A stretch of DNA of 64,000 nt from NCBI RefSeq assembly GCF_042680725.1, contig NZ_JBHUEK010000011.1:1-64000 (forward strand), in the 5' to 3' direction. Position numbers and translations under genes: made by a program. The stretch comes from Ferdinandcohnia salidurans (GTDB lineage: Bacteria; Bacillota; Bacilli; Bacillales; Bacillaceae_L). Under the pieces are notes generated by a model, which saw only the letters and a list, made by a program, of their open reading frames with translations, was not told the origin of the DNA and searched no databases. Below are positions 25,513 to 35,437 of this stretch, in pieces. Positions within the stretch are counted from its first letter, which is position 1, and the number at the start of each line of letters is the position of its first letter.

Positions 25513-28500
25513 TTGCTAGATGTTAATAATTTTGAATACATGAGCATTGGCCTCGCTTCTCCAGATAAGATCCGTTCATGGTCTTTCGGTGAAGTGAAGA
25601 AGCCAGAAACAATTAACTATCGTACATTAAAACCAGAAAAAGATGGGTTATTCTGTGAACGAATCTTTGGTCCACAAAAGGACTGGGAATGTCACTGTGG
25701 TAAATATAAACGTGTTCGCTACAAAGGTGTAGTCTGTGATCGATGCGGCGTAGAAGTTACTCGTGCAAAAGTTCGTCGGGAACGCATGGGACATATTGAA
25801 CTTGCAGCACCTGTATCACATATTTGGTACTTTAAAGGAATTCCAAGCCGAATGGGACTTGTCTTAGACATGTCCCCTCGGGCTCTTGAAGAAGTAATTT
25901 ACTTTGCTTCTTACGTTGTAACAGAAACTGGAGATACTCCTTTAGATAAAAAGCAATTGCTTTCTGAAAAGGAATATCGTGCATACCGTGAAAAATACGG
26001 GAACACATTCCATGCTGCAATGGGCGCTGAAGCGATTAAAAAGCTTCTGCTCGATATCGATCTAGAAAAAGAAGTAGATGGCTTAAAAGAAGAGTTGAAA
26101 ACTTCTCAAGGACAAAGAAGAACTCGTGCAATTAAGCGACTTGAGGTACTGGAAGCATTCCGTAACTCAGGTAACGAGCCTTCATGGATGATTCTTGATG
26201 TACTACCAGTTATTCCTCCTGAACTACGACCAATGGTTCAGCTTGATGGTGGTCGTTTTGCAACTTCAGATTTAAACGACTTATACCGTCGTGTTATTAA
26301 CCGTAACAATCGCTTAAAGCGTCTTTTAGATTTAGGCGCACCAAGCATTATTGTTCAGAATGAAAAGCGTATGCTTCAAGAAGCGGTTGATGCACTGATT
26401 GACAACGGACGTCGTGGCAGACCTGTTACAGGACCTGGTAACCGTCCACTAAAATCCCTTTCACACATGTTGAAAGGTAAGCAAGGTCGTTTCCGTCAAA
26501 ACCTATTAGGTAAACGTGTTGACTATTCTGGTCGTTCCGTAATTGTTGTAGGTCCGAACCTTAAGATGTATCAATGTGGTCTACCAAAGGAAATGGCGTT
26601 AGAACTATTCAAACCATTTGTGATGAAAGAGCTAGTTGAAAAAGGGCTTGCTCACAACATAAAGAGTGCGAAAAGAAAGATTGAACGTGTGCAACCTGAA
26701 GTTTGGGATGTGCTTGAGTCAGTAATTAAGGAGCATCCGGTTCTCTTAAACCGTGCCCCTACATTACACCGTTTAGGTATTCAAGCATTTGAACCTACAT
26801 TAGTTGAAGGACGCGCAATCCGTCTTCACCCACTTGTGTGTACGGCATATAATGCAGACTTTGACGGTGACCAAATGGCGGTTCACGTACCACTTTCTTC
26901 TGAGGCGCAAGCTGAAGCGAGACTATTAATGTTGGCAGCACAAAATATTTTAAATCCGAAAGATGGAAAGCCAGTAGTTACACCATCACAGGATATGGTA
27001 TTAGGTAACTATTACTTAACTATGGAGCGTCCTGGGGCAGTCGGAGAAGGAATGGTTTTCAAGGATACAAATGAAGCTATTCTTGCATATCAAAATGGGT
27101 ATGTACATCTTCATACTAGAGTTGCGGTACATGCGGGTTCCTTAATGAACCCAACATTTACAGAAGAACAAAATAATATGTTGCTAATGACAACAGTAGG
27201 TAAGTTGATTTTTAATGAGATTTTACCAAGATCATTCCCATTTATTAACGAACCTACAAAAACAAACCTAGAAGTGAAAACACCTGAAAAGTATTTTGTT
27301 CCTAAGGGTGCGAATGTTAAAGAACTAATTCAAGCTCAAGAACAGATCGATCCGTTCAAGAAGAAAATACTCGGTAATATAATTGCTGAAATCTTTAAAC
27401 GTTTTAAAATTACTGAAACCTCTAAAATGCTTGATCGCATGAAGGATCTTGGATTTAAGTATTCAACAAAAGCTGGTATCACTGTTGGTGTAGCAGATAT
27501 TGTTGTATTAGCTGAAAAAGAAGAGATTTTAGCGCAAGCTCAAGCAAAGGTTGATAACGTATTAAAACAATTTAGACGTGGTTTAATTACAGAAGATGAG
27601 CGTTATGATCGAGTTATCTCAATCTGGAGTGCGGCGAAAGATACCATTCAAGGCAAGCTAATGGCTTCACTTGATAAGCGAAACCCAATCTTCATGATGA
27701 GTGATTCCGGTGCCCGTGGTAACGCATCTAACTTTACACAGTTAGCTGGTATGCGTGGACTTATGGCGAACCCGGCTGGTCGTATCATTGAACTTCCAAT
27801 TAAATCTAGTTTCCGTGAAGGTCTAACAGTATTAGAGTACTTCATTTCTACGCATGGTGCTCGTAAAGGTCTTGCAGATACTGCCCTTAAGACAGCTGAC
27901 TCTGGTTACCTAACAAGACGTCTAGTTGACGTAGCTCAAGACGTAATTGTACGTGAGGACGACTGTGGTACAGATCGCGGCTTACTTGTTAGCTCGTTAA
28001 AAGAGGGAACAGAAATTATTGAACCTCTTGAAGAGCGTCTCGATGGCCGTTATGCAAGAAAGAAAGTTGTTCACCCTGAAACAAATGAAGTGTTAGTAGC
28101 AGAAAACGAACTAATTACAGAAGATATCGCAAAAATAATTGTTGATGCTGGTGTCGAAGAAGTTACAATCCGTTCTGCGTTTACATGTAACACACGCCAC
28201 GGCGTTTGTAAAAAATGTTATGGTCGTAATCTAGCAACGGGATCAGAGGTTGAAGTTGGTGAAGCAGTTGGTATCATTGCCGCTCAATCAATCGGTGAAC
28301 CAGGAACTCAGCTTACAATGCGTACATTCCATACTGGTGGGGTTGCAGGAGACGATATAACTCAAGGTTTACCTCGTATTCAAGAATTATTTGAAGCGAG
28401 AAATCCAAAAGGTCAAGCTGTTATTACAGAAATCAACGGTGTTGTTACCGCAGTTAATGAAATAAAAGACAGACAGCAAGAAGTTGTAATCCAAGGTGAC

Positions 28501-29109
28501 GTTGAATCTCGTTCTTACACTGCACCATATGGCGCTCGCTTGAAGGTCGCTGAAGGTCAACAAGTTGAGAGTGGTCAGGTGTTAACTGAAGGTTCTGTTG
28601 ATCCAAAAGAATTATTAAAGGTTACTAATACTACTGCTGTTCAGGAATACCTTTTAAAAGAAGTTCAAAAAGTATATCGTATGCAGGGTGTTGAAATTGG
28701 TGATAAACACGTCGAAGTTATGGTAAGACAGATGCTTCGTAAGGTTAGAGTTACTGATGCAGGTGAAACAGATGTATTACCAGGTTCATTACTTGATATA
28801 CATCAATTCACGGATGCTAACACGAAAGTATTACTTGAAGGTAAAGCTCCTGCTACTGGTAGACCGGTACTTCTAGGTATTACTAAAGCATCACTAGAAA
28901 CTGATTCATTCCTATCTGCTGCGTCATTCCAGGAGACAACTCGTGTCCTAACTGATGCTGCAATTAAAGGAAAACGTGATGAATTACTAGGACTAAAAGA
29001 GAATGTAATTATTGGTAAACTTGTTCCTGCAGGTACAGGTATGAATCGTTATCGACGAGCAGAACCAGTAGTTGTAGAGCAACAAGAAGACACTGTTGGT
29101 GTTGAATAA
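25513..29109 (+). CDS. rpoC: RNA polymerase beta' subunit
   Basis: The 1198-residue protein starts at TTG 25513 with AAGGGAGG eight bases upstream, giving the standard LLDVNNFEYM N-terminus; the longer frame from 25408 runs through repeat sequence and is rejected. It shows zinc site 1 (CHCGKY ... CDRCGVEV), catalytic NADFDGDQM near 447, zinc site 2 (CGTDRG ... CNTRHGVCKKCYGR) and the C-terminal LKENVIIGKLVPAGTG. Confidence 0.98.
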   Translation: MLDVNNFEYMSIGLASPDKIRSWSFGEVKKPETINYRTLKPEKDGLFCERIFGPQKDWECHCGKYKRVRYKGVVCDRCGVEVTRAKVRRERMGHIELAAPVSHIWYFKGIPSRMGLVLDMSPRALEEVIYFASYVVTETGDTPLDKKQLLSEKEYRAYREKYGNTFHAAMGAEAIKKLLLDIDLEKEVDGLKEELKTSQGQRRTRAIKRLEVLEAFRNSGNEPSWMILDVLPVIPPELRPMVQLDGGRFATSDLNDLYRRVINRNNRLKRLLDLGAPSIIVQNEKRMLQEAVDALIDNGRRGRPVTGPGNRPLKSLSHMLKGKQGRFRQNLLGKRVDYSGRSVIVVGPNLKMYQCGLPKEMALELFKPFVMKELVEKGLAHNIKSAKRKIERVQPEVWDVLESVIKEHPVLLNRAPTLHRLGIQAFEPTLVEGRAIRLHPLVCTAYNADFDGDQMAVHVPLSSEAQAEARLLMLAAQNILNPKDGKPVVTPSQDMVLGNYYLTMERPGAVGEGMVFKDTNEAILAYQNGYVHLHTRVAVHAGSLMNPTFTEEQNNMLLMTTVGKLIFNEILPRSFPFINEPTKTNLEVKTPEKYFVPKGANVKELIQAQEQIDPFKKKILGNIIAEIFKRFKITETSKMLDRMKDLGFKYSTKAGITVGVADIVVLAEKEEILAQAQAKVDNVLKQFRRGLITEDERYDRVISIWSAAKDTIQGKLMASLDKRNPIFMMSDSGARGNASNFTQLAGMRGLMANPAGRIIELPIKSSFREGLTVLEYFISTHGARKGLADTALKTADSGYLTRRLVDVAQDVIVREDDCGTDRGLLVSSLKEGTEIIEPLEERLDGRYARKKVVHPETNEVLVAENELITEDIAKIIVDAGVEEVTIRSAFTCNTRHGVCKKCYGRNLATGSEVEVGEAVGIIAAQSIGEPGTQLTMRTFHTGGVAGDDITQGLPRIQELFEARNPKGQAVITEINGVVTAVNEIKDRQQEVVIQGDVESRSYTAPYGARLKVAEGQQVESGQVLTEGSVDPKELLKVTNTTAVQEYLLKEVQKVYRMQGVEIGDKHVEVMVRQMLRKVRVTDAGETDVLPGSLLDIHQFTDANTKVLLEGKAPATGRPVLLGITKASLETDSFLSAASFQETTRVLTDAAIKGKRDELLGLKENVIIGKLVPAGTGMNRYRRAEPVVVEQQEDTVGVE

Positions 29110-29177
29110 AGGTTAGAAGAGCATATCTAAGATAGTGGATGTCTACTACGAGCCTAAATAATTTTATTTACTTGTAG

Positions 29178-29206
29178 TTGACATCCTTCTCTTAGGGTGT
29201 TAATAT
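29178..29206 (+). promoter_or_regulatory. Promoter of rplGB-rpsL-rpsG-fusA-tuf
   Basis: TTGACA (29178-29183), a 17-base spacer and TAATAT (29201-29206). The -35 lies in the right arm of an imperfect inverted repeat (GGATGTC...GACATCC). Confidence 0.75.
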
Positions 29207-29250
29207 ATCTAAGGTGCTCCTTAAACCTGTTGCTTTGGAGGATATTTTAG

Positions 29251-29499
29251 ATGTCTTATGAAAAAGTATCACAGGCAAAGAAGATAATTATAGGTACTAA
29301 GCAGGCAGTAAAGGCTATACAAACCGATAAGGTAAAGGAGATAGTTGTGGCAGAAGATGCCGATCGGCGTGTGATCAACAAAGTATTACAATTAGCTGAG
29401 GTACAACAAATCCCAATATCAAAGGTAGATTCGATGAAAAGGCTAGGAAAAGCTTGTGGAATCGAAGTAGGAGCTTCTGCTGTTGCGATAATTAATTAA
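29251..29499 (+). CDS. rplGB: L7Ae-family RNA-binding protein (YbxF)
   Basis: The 82-residue protein has the L7Ae/L30e/Gadd45 fold, a K-turn RNA binder: VSQAKKIIIGTKQAVKAI, VVAEDADRRVINKVLQLA and LGKACGIEVGASAVAII. It matches B. subtilis YbxF/RplGB in place, between rpoC and rpsL. Its ribosomal role in Bacillus is not settled. GGAGG lies 8 bases upstream. Confidence 0.93.
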   Translation: MSYEKVSQAKKIIIGTKQAVKAIQTDKVKEIVVAEDADRRVINKVLQLAEVQQIPISKVDSMKRLGKACGIEVGASAVAIIN

Positions 29500-29605
29500 G
29501 AACTGTTTTTGTGGAGAAGTGAATCTACAAGAACTTTGTTTTTTGTAAAAAGATGAACCACCTGGATATGTGGTCTTGATGAAAGAAGAAGGGAGGAAAC
29601 AAATA

Positions 29606-30028
29606 ATGCCTACTATTAACCAATTAATTCGTAAGGGTCGCGAAAGCAAAGTTCAAAAATCCGACTCTCCAGCATTAAATAAAGGTTACAACAGCTTCAA
29701 AAAGTCACAAACTAATGCTACTTCACCTCAAAAGCGTGGTGTTTGTACACGTGTTGGTACTATGACTCCTAAGAAGCCGAACTCAGCACTTCGTAAGTAT
29801 GCTCGTGTACGTTTAACTAACGGAATTGAGGTTACTGCTTACATCCCAGGAATTGGTCACAACTTACAAGAGCACAGTGTTGTACTAATTCGTGGTGGAC
29901 GTGTTAAAGACTTACCGGGGGTACGTTATCACATCGTTCGTGGTGCACTTGACACTGCTGGTGTTAATAACCGTGCGCAAAGTCGTTCTAAATATGGTAC
30001 TAAGAGACCAAAAGCAGCTAAGAAATAA
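29606..30028 (+). CDS. rpsL: 30S ribosomal protein S12
   Basis: The 140-residue decoding-centre protein contains TPKKPNSALRKYARV and GGRVKDLPGVRYH, both with the lysines found in streptomycin-sensitive strains. ATG at 29606 has GGGAGG upstream. Confidence 0.98.
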   Translation: MPTINQLIRKGRESKVQKSDSPALNKGYNSFKKSQTNATSPQKRGVCTRVGTMTPKKPNSALRKYARVRLTNGIEVTAYIPGIGHNLQEHSVVLIRGGRVKDLPGVRYHIVRGALDTAGVNNRAQSRSKYGTKRPKAAKK

Positions 30029-30066
30029 TAGACTAACACATTTATGACTGAAAGGAGGAAATATCA

Positions 30067-30537
30067 ATGCCTCGTAAAGGACCTATTACTAAAAGAGATG
30101 TATTACCAGATCCAATTTACAATTCAAAGCTTGTAACTCGTTTAATCAACAAAATGATGGTTGATGGAAAAAGAGGTAAATCTCAAGCGATTTTATATAA
30201 TGCGTTTGATTTAGTTCAACAACGTTCAGGTAAAGATGCAATGGAAGTGTTTGAACAAGCACTTAAAAACATCATGCCTGTCCTAGAAGTAAGAGCACGT
30301 CGTGTAGGTGGTGCAAACTATCAAGTTCCTGTTGAAGTTCGCCCGGATCGTCGTTCTACTTTAGGATTACGTTGGTTAGTAAACTACGCTCGTCTTCGTG
30401 GTGAAAAAACAATGGAAGAGCGTTTAGCTAACGAAATTCTTGATGCAGCCAACAACTCTGGTGCATCTGTTAAGAAACGTGAAGATACTCACAAAATGGC
30501 AGAAGCAAACAAAGCATTTGCTCACTATCGTTGGTAA
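30067..30537 (+). CDS. rpsG: 30S ribosomal protein S7
   Basis: The 156-residue protein is the 30S head assembly initiator, with conserved MPRKGPITKRDVLPDPIYNS and KREDTHKMAEANKAFAHYRW. GGAGG precedes the start. It is followed by a perfect hairpin. Confidence 0.98.
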   Translation: MPRKGPITKRDVLPDPIYNSKLVTRLINKMMVDGKRGKSQAILYNAFDLVQQRSGKDAMEVFEQALKNIMPVLEVRARRVGGANYQVPVEVRPDRRSTLGLRWLVNYARLRGEKTMEERLANEILDAANNSGASVKKREDTHKMAEANKAFAHYRW

Positions 30538-30570
30538 TAATTTAATTCAGCTTTTTGCTGAATTAAATTA
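30538..30570 (+). other. Perfect 14-bp hairpin after rpsG
   Basis: TAATTTAATTCAGC - TTTTT - GCTGAATTAAATTA directly after the rpsG stop codon. There is no T-run at the 3' side. Confidence 0.85.
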
Positions 30571-30599
30571 TAACTACGAAGAAAGCTATTAAACTAAAC

Positions 30600-30626
30600 A
30601 GCTCTGTTAAGTTGATTAACAGAGCC
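30600..30626 (+). other. Second rpsG-fusA hairpin
   Basis: GCTCTGTTAA - GTTGA - TTAACAGAGC, a perfect 10-bp stem without a strong T-run, 50 bases before the fusA start. Possibly an mRNA-stability element. Confidence 0.75.
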
Positions 30627-30676
30627 ATTCTTACAATAAAAAATTATACTTAACATTAGGAAGGAGAAAGACCCAA

Positions 30677-32755
30677 ATGGCAAGAGAGTTCTCCTTAGAA
30701 AAGACTCGTAATATTGGTATCATGGCTCACATTGATGCTGGTAAAACAACAACAACTGAGCGTATCCTTTATTATACTGGTAAAATTCATAAGATCGGTG
30801 AAACACATGAAGGTGCTTCACAAATGGACTGGATGGAGCAAGAACAAGAACGTGGTATTACGATTACATCTGCAGCTACAACTGCATCTTGGAAGAATCA
30901 CCGCGTTAACATCATCGACACTCCAGGACACGTAGACTTCACAGTTGAGGTTGAACGTTCACTTCGTGTACTTGATGGTGCAGTAACTGTTCTTGATGCA
31001 CAATCAGGGGTTGAGCCACAAACAGAAACAGTTTGGAGACAGGCTACTACTTATGGTGTTCCACGTATTGTATTCGTAAACAAAATGGACAAGATTGGTG
31101 CTGACTTCCTATACTCTGTAAGCACATTACATGACCGTCTACAAGCGAATGCACACCCGATTCAATTACCAATTGGTGCAGAAGATCAATTCAGAGGTAT
31201 CATTGATCTTGTTGAAATGAATGCAACATTCTATGGTAATGACCTAGGTACTGATATCGAAGTAGGTGAAATTCCTGAGGAATTTCAAGACCAAGCAAAC
31301 GAATATCGCGAAAAGCTTGTAGAAGCTGTAGCGGAACTAGATGAAGAATTGATGGAAAGATATCTTGGTGGAGAAGAAATCTCTAACGAGGAATTACGTG
31401 CAGCTATTCGTACAGCTACACTTAAGGTAGAATTCTACCCAGTAACATGTGGTACTGCATTCAAAAACAAAGGTGTTCAAAAAGTACTTGATGCGGTTAT
31501 CGATTATCTACCAGCTCCAACAGATGTTGCATCTATTCAAGGTCACCTTCCTGATACAGGTGAAGAAGTTGAGCGTCATTCTGATGACAGCGAGCCATTC
31601 TCTGCGCTTGCGTTTAAAGTAATGACTGACCCATATGTTGGTAAATTAACGTTCTTCCGTGTATATTCAGGTACATTAAATTCTGGTTCATATGTACAAA
31701 ACTCAACTAAAGGGAAGCGTGAACGTATCGGACGTATCCTTCAAATGCATGCGAATAGCCGTGCGGAAATCTCAACTGTTTATGCAGGGGACATCGCTGC
31801 AGCTGTTGGTTTAAAAGATACAACAACTGGTGATACATTATGTGATGAGAAAGAATTAGTAATTCTTGAATCTATGACATTCCCAGAACCAGTTATTCAA
31901 CTTTCTGTTGAGCCAAAATCAAAAGCTGACCAAGACAAAATGTCTACAGCTTTACAAAAGCTTCAAGAAGAGGATCCGACATTTAGAGCACATACTGACC
32001 AAGAAACAGGTCAAACGATTATTGCAGGTATGGGTGAGTTGCACTTAGACATCCTAGTAGATCGTATGAAGCGTGAGTTCAAAGTAGAAGCCAATGTTGG
32101 TGCACCACAAGTTGCGTATCGTGAAACTTTCCGTCAATCTGCACAGGTTGAAGGTAAATTCGCTCGTCAATCTGGTGGACGCGGACAATTCGGACACGTT
32201 TGGATTGAATTCTCACCAAACGAAGAAGGTAAAGGTTTCGAATTCGAAAACGCGATTGTTGGTGGGGTAGTTCCACGTGAATACATTCCTGCTGTACAAG
32301 CTGGTCTAGAAGACGCTCTAGATAGAGGGGTTCTAGCTGGTTATCCATTAGTAGATATCAAAGCTAGACTTTATGATGGTTCATACCATGATGTTGACTC
32401 AAGTGAAATGGCGTTTAAAATTGCCGCTTCTATGGCACTTAAGAACGCTGCATCAAAATGTCAGCCTGTAATTCTTGAGCCTGTTATGAGGGTTGAAGTT
32501 GTTATTCCTGAGGAATACATGGGAGACATTATGGGTGGTATCACTTCTCGTCGTGGACGCGTTGAAGGTATGGAAGCGCGCGGTAATGCACAAGTAGTAC
32601 GTGCGATGGTTCCACTATCTGAAATGTTTGGATATGCTACTTCTTTACGTTCTAACACACAAGGTCGTGGGGTATTCACAATGCACTTCGATCATTACGA
32701 AGAAGTACCAAAATCAATTTCTGAAGAAATTATCAAAAAAAATAAAGGTGAATAA
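30677..32755 (+). CDS. fusA: Elongation factor G
   Basis: The 692-residue translocase GTPase has G1 AHIDAGKTTTTERI, G2 region RGITITSAATT, G3 DTPGHVDF and G4 NKMDK. Domains II-V follow in the usual order (GMGELHLDILVDRM; GGRGQFGHVW; SRRGRVEGMEARG). GGAAGGAGAAA precedes the ATG. Confidence 0.98.
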   Translation: MAREFSLEKTRNIGIMAHIDAGKTTTTERILYYTGKIHKIGETHEGASQMDWMEQEQERGITITSAATTASWKNHRVNIIDTPGHVDFTVEVERSLRVLDGAVTVLDAQSGVEPQTETVWRQATTYGVPRIVFVNKMDKIGADFLYSVSTLHDRLQANAHPIQLPIGAEDQFRGIIDLVEMNATFYGNDLGTDIEVGEIPEEFQDQANEYREKLVEAVAELDEELMERYLGGEEISNEELRAAIRTATLKVEFYPVTCGTAFKNKGVQKVLDAVIDYLPAPTDVASIQGHLPDTGEEVERHSDDSEPFSALAFKVMTDPYVGKLTFFRVYSGTLNSGSYVQNSTKGKRERIGRILQMHANSRAEISTVYAGDIAAAVGLKDTTTGDTLCDEKELVILESMTFPEPVIQLSVEPKSKADQDKMSTALQKLQEEDPTFRAHTDQETGQTIIAGMGELHLDILVDRMKREFKVEANVGAPQVAYRETFRQSAQVEGKFARQSGGRGQFGHVWIEFSPNEEGKGFEFENAIVGGVVPREYIPAVQAGLEDALDRGVLAGYPLVDIKARLYDGSYHDVDSSEMAFKIAASMALKNAASKCQPVILEPVMRVEVVIPEEYMGDIMGGITSRRGRVEGMEARGNAQVVRAMVPLSEMFGYATSLRSNTQGRGVFTMHFDHYEEVPKSISEEIIKKNKGE

Positions 32756-32800
32756 TTGATTTTCGCCTTTACATCAAGTATAACTACTTATGTAGGCTCT

Positions 32801-32823
32801 GAAAGTGGGACTACCCCACTTTC
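32801..32823 (+). other. fusA-tuf intercistronic hairpin
   Basis: GAAAGTGGG - ACTAC - CCCACTTTC, a perfect 9-bp stem without T-run in the 119-base gap. Could act as a processing or stability element. Confidence 0.75.
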
Positions 32824-32874
32824 GGGATATCATACTTACTATAAAAATAACTAATACTTAAGGAGGCTTTTCAA

Positions 32875-34065
32875 ATGGGAAAAGAGAAATTTGACCGTTC
32901 GAAACCACATGCTAATATTGGTACAATTGGACACGTTGACCATGGTAAAACAACTTTAACAGCAGCTATCACTTCTGTTCTTGCTAAAAGAAGCGGAAAA
33001 GGTACTGCAATGGGCTATGACCAAATCGATGGAGCTCCTGAAGAGCGTGAGCGTGGAATCACAATCTCAACTTCACACGTTGAGTATGAAACTGACAACC
33101 GTCACTATGCACACGTTGACTGCCCAGGACACGCTGACTACGTAAAGAACATGATTACTGGTGCTGCTCAAATGGACGGTGGGATTCTAGTAGTATCTGC
33201 TGCTGATGGTCCAATGCCACAAACTCGTGAGCATATCCTTCTTTCTCGTCAAGTAGGTGTACCTTACCTAGTTGTATTCATGAACAAATGTGACATGGTA
33301 GACGATGAAGAATTATTAGAATTAGTAGAAATGGAAGTACGTGACCTTCTTTCTGAATATGAATTCCCTGGTGACGACATTCCAGTAATCAAAGGTTCTG
33401 CTCTAAAAGCTCTTGAAGGAGAAGCTGAGTGGGAAGAAAAAATTATTGAATTAATGGCTGCTGTTGACGAGTACGTTCCAACTCCAACTCGTGACACTGA
33501 AAAGCCATTCATGATGCCAGTTGAGGATGTATTCTCAATCACTGGTCGTGGTACAGTTGCTACAGGTCGTGTTGAGCGTGGACAAGTTAAAGTTGGTGAT
33601 GTAGTTGAAATCATCGGTTTAACTGAAGAACCAAAATCAACTACTGTAACAGGTGTTGAAATGTTCCGTAAGCTTCTTGACTATGCTGAAGCTGGTGATA
33701 ACATCGGTGCACTACTTCGTGGTGTTGCTCGTGAAGACATCCAACGTGGTCAAGTACTTGCTAAGCCAGGTACAATCAAGCCACATACAAAGTTTAAAGC
33801 AGAAGTATATGTATTATCAAAAGAAGAAGGTGGACGTCACACTCCATTCTTCTCAAACTACCGTCCTCAGTTCTACTTCCGTACAACTGATGTAACTGGA
33901 ATTTGTAACCTTCCAGAAGGTGTAGAAATGGTAATGCCTGGCGACAACATCGAAATGACTGTTGAACTAATCGCTCCAGTTGCAATCGAAGAAGGAACTA
34001 AGTTCTCTATTCGTGAAGGTGGACGTACAGTAGGCGCTGGCGTTGTTGCTACAATCCAAGAGTAA
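32875..34065 (+). CDS. tuf: Elongation factor Tu
   Basis: The 396-residue protein has GHVDHGKTTLT, DCPGHADYVKNM and NKCDMVDD motifs and full domains II and III. It delivers aminoacyl-tRNA to the ribosome. AAGGAGGC precedes the ATG, and a terminator follows. Confidence 0.98.
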   Translation: MGKEKFDRSKPHANIGTIGHVDHGKTTLTAAITSVLAKRSGKGTAMGYDQIDGAPEERERGITISTSHVEYETDNRHYAHVDCPGHADYVKNMITGAAQMDGGILVVSAADGPMPQTREHILLSRQVGVPYLVVFMNKCDMVDDEELLELVEMEVRDLLSEYEFPGDDIPVIKGSALKALEGEAEWEEKIIELMAAVDEYVPTPTRDTEKPFMMPVEDVFSITGRGTVATGRVERGQVKVGDVVEIIGLTEEPKSTTVTGVEMFRKLLDYAEAGDNIGALLRGVAREDIQRGQVLAKPGTIKPHTKFKAEVYVLSKEEGGRHTPFFSNYRPQFYFRTTDVTGICNLPEGVEMVMPGDNIEMTVELIAPVAIEEGTKFSIREGGRTVGAGVVATIQE

Positions 34066-34085
34066 TAATTCCAATATGTTTACAA

Positions 34086-34115
34086 AGCAGGCGGATCATA
34101 CCGCCTGTTTTTTTA
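34086..34115 (+). terminator. Terminator after tuf
   Basis: GCAGGCGG / CCGCCTGT stem with loop ATCATA, followed by a run of seven T. Confidence 0.92.
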
Positions 34116-34199
34116 TGAGATATTTTCTATATATAATAGAAGAAAGATCACAATAAATTAGTTTCCAAAATCTAACGTAAAAATATATTAGGACTTTTG

Positions 34200-34228
34200 T
34201 TGAAATGTATACTGATGGTGTGTATAAT
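34200..34228 (+). promoter_or_regulatory. S10 operon promoter 1
   Basis: TTGAAA (34200-34205), exactly 17 bases, TATAAT (34223-34228). Confidence 0.8.
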
Positions 34229-34268
34229 TGAAAAAGTGCGAAAGACATGCATAAAACAAAGATTTATG

Positions 34269-34297
34269 TTGCATTTCGTATTTGGTTTCTGTATAAT
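34269..34297 (+). promoter_or_regulatory. S10 operon promoter 2
   Basis: TTGCAT (34269-34274), exactly 17 bases, TATAAT (34292-34297), 69 bases after promoter 1 in the same spacing. Confidence 0.7.
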
Positions 34298-34320
34298 AGA
34301 CAATGTTGGTCTTTGACTGC

Positions 34321-34386
34321 GATGATGTGGAAGGTTGCTGATACACCCGGCCGCTTTGCCATGGCGAGTGTAAGGAAATTTCCACG
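34321..34386 (+). promoter_or_regulatory. Structured leader before rpsJ
   Basis: An outer stem GTGGAA (34327-34332) / TTCCAC (34380-34385) encloses smaller helices around ATACACCCGGCCGCTTTGCC and GGCGAGTGTAAGG. From memory a very similar leader precedes rpsJ in other Bacillus. The ligand, probably an S10-operon ribosomal protein, is inferred only. Confidence 0.55.
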
Positions 34387-34429
34387 GAGAAGGTCTATTT
34401 TAAAAGTAGGCGATAAAGGAGGGAAAATA

Positions 34430-34738
34430 ATGGCAAAACAAAAAATTCGTATTCGTTTAAAAGCTTATGATCACAGAATTCTTGATCAATCTGCAGAAAA
34501 AATCGTAGAAACAGCAAAACGATCTGGGGCAGCTGTATCTGGTCCTATTCCACTTCCAACTGAGAAGTCTGTTTATACGATTCTTCGTGCTGTTCACAAG
34601 TATAAAGATTCTCGTGAACAATTCGAAATGCGTACACATAAACGCTTAATCGACATCGTTAACCCAACACCACAAACTGTTGATTCATTAATGCGTTTGG
34701 ATTTACCATCTGGTGTTGACATTGAAATCAAACTTTAA
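34430..34738 (+). CDS. rpsJ: 30S ribosomal protein S10 (NusE)
   Basis: The 102-residue protein (MAKQKIRIRLKAYDHRILDQ) is a 30S head protein and antitermination factor. ATG at 34430 has AAAGGAGGG upstream; the longer open frame through the leader is not coding. First gene of the S10-spc-alpha cluster. Confidence 0.98.
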   Translation: MAKQKIRIRLKAYDHRILDQSAEKIVETAKRSGAAVSGPIPLPTEKSVYTILRAVHKYKDSREQFEMRTHKRLIDIVNPTPQTVDSLMRLDLPSGVDIEIKL

Positions 34739-34782
34739 TTTTAAAATGAAATAAATTGTAAATATATTAGGAGGTGTGACTA

Positions 34783-35412
34783 ATGACCAAAGGAATCTTA
34801 GGAAGAAAAATTGGTATGACTCAAGTATTCGTAGGTAACGGTGAGCTTATCCCTGTAACTGTAATCGAAGCTGCTCCGAACGTAGTTCTTCAAAAGAAAT
34901 CAGTTGAGACTGATGGATATGAAGCAGTTCAAATCGGTTTTGACGATAAGAGAGAAAAGCTTTCAAACAAACCTGAAAAGGGTCATGCAGCAAAAGCAAA
35001 CACTGCACCTAAGCGCTTCGTACGTGAATTACGTGGAGTTAACTTAGATGAGTTTGAAGTTGGTCAGGAAGTCAAAGTTGATATCTTCGCAGAGGGAGAT
35101 ATTGTAGATGTAACAGGAATTTCAAAAGGTAAAGGATTCCAAGGTGCGATCAAGCGCCACGGACAATCTCGCGGACCTATGAGTCACGGTTCACGCTATC
35201 ACCGACGTCCTGGTTCAATGGGACCTGTAGCTCCAAACCGTGTATTCAAAAACAAACTTCTACCTGGTCGTATGGGTGGAGAACGTATCACAGTACAAAA
35301 CTTAGAGATCGTGAAAGTAGATACAGAGCGTAATCTTCTTCTAGTAAAAGGTAATGTACCTGGTGCGAGAAAATCTGTTATTACAGTAAAAAGTGCTGTA
35401 AAAGTAAAATAA
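34783..35412 (+). CDS. rplC: 50S ribosomal protein L3
   Basis: The 209-residue early-assembly protein near the peptidyl-transferase centre has GRKIGMTQVF at the N-terminus and the SRGPMSHGSRYHRRPGSMG loop. AGGAGGTG precedes the ATG. Confidence 0.98.
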   Translation: MTKGILGRKIGMTQVFVGNGELIPVTVIEAAPNVVLQKKSVETDGYEAVQIGFDDKREKLSNKPEKGHAAKANTAPKRFVRELRGVNLDEFEVGQEVKVDIFAEGDIVDVTGISKGKGFQGAIKRHGQSRGPMSHGSRYHRRPGSMGPVAPNRVFKNKLLPGRMGGERITVQNLEIVKVDTERNLLLVKGNVPGARKSVITVKSAVKVK

Positions 35413-35437
35413 TTTACTAGGAAAGGAGGACATTTGA

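Noticed and set aside
29730..29960. Streptomycin-resistance changes in rpsL
   Set aside because: Both key lysine regions have the sensitive-type residues.
34247..34429. N-terminal extension of S10
   Set aside because: The frame covers a promoter and a structured leader; S10 has a conserved length of 102 residues.
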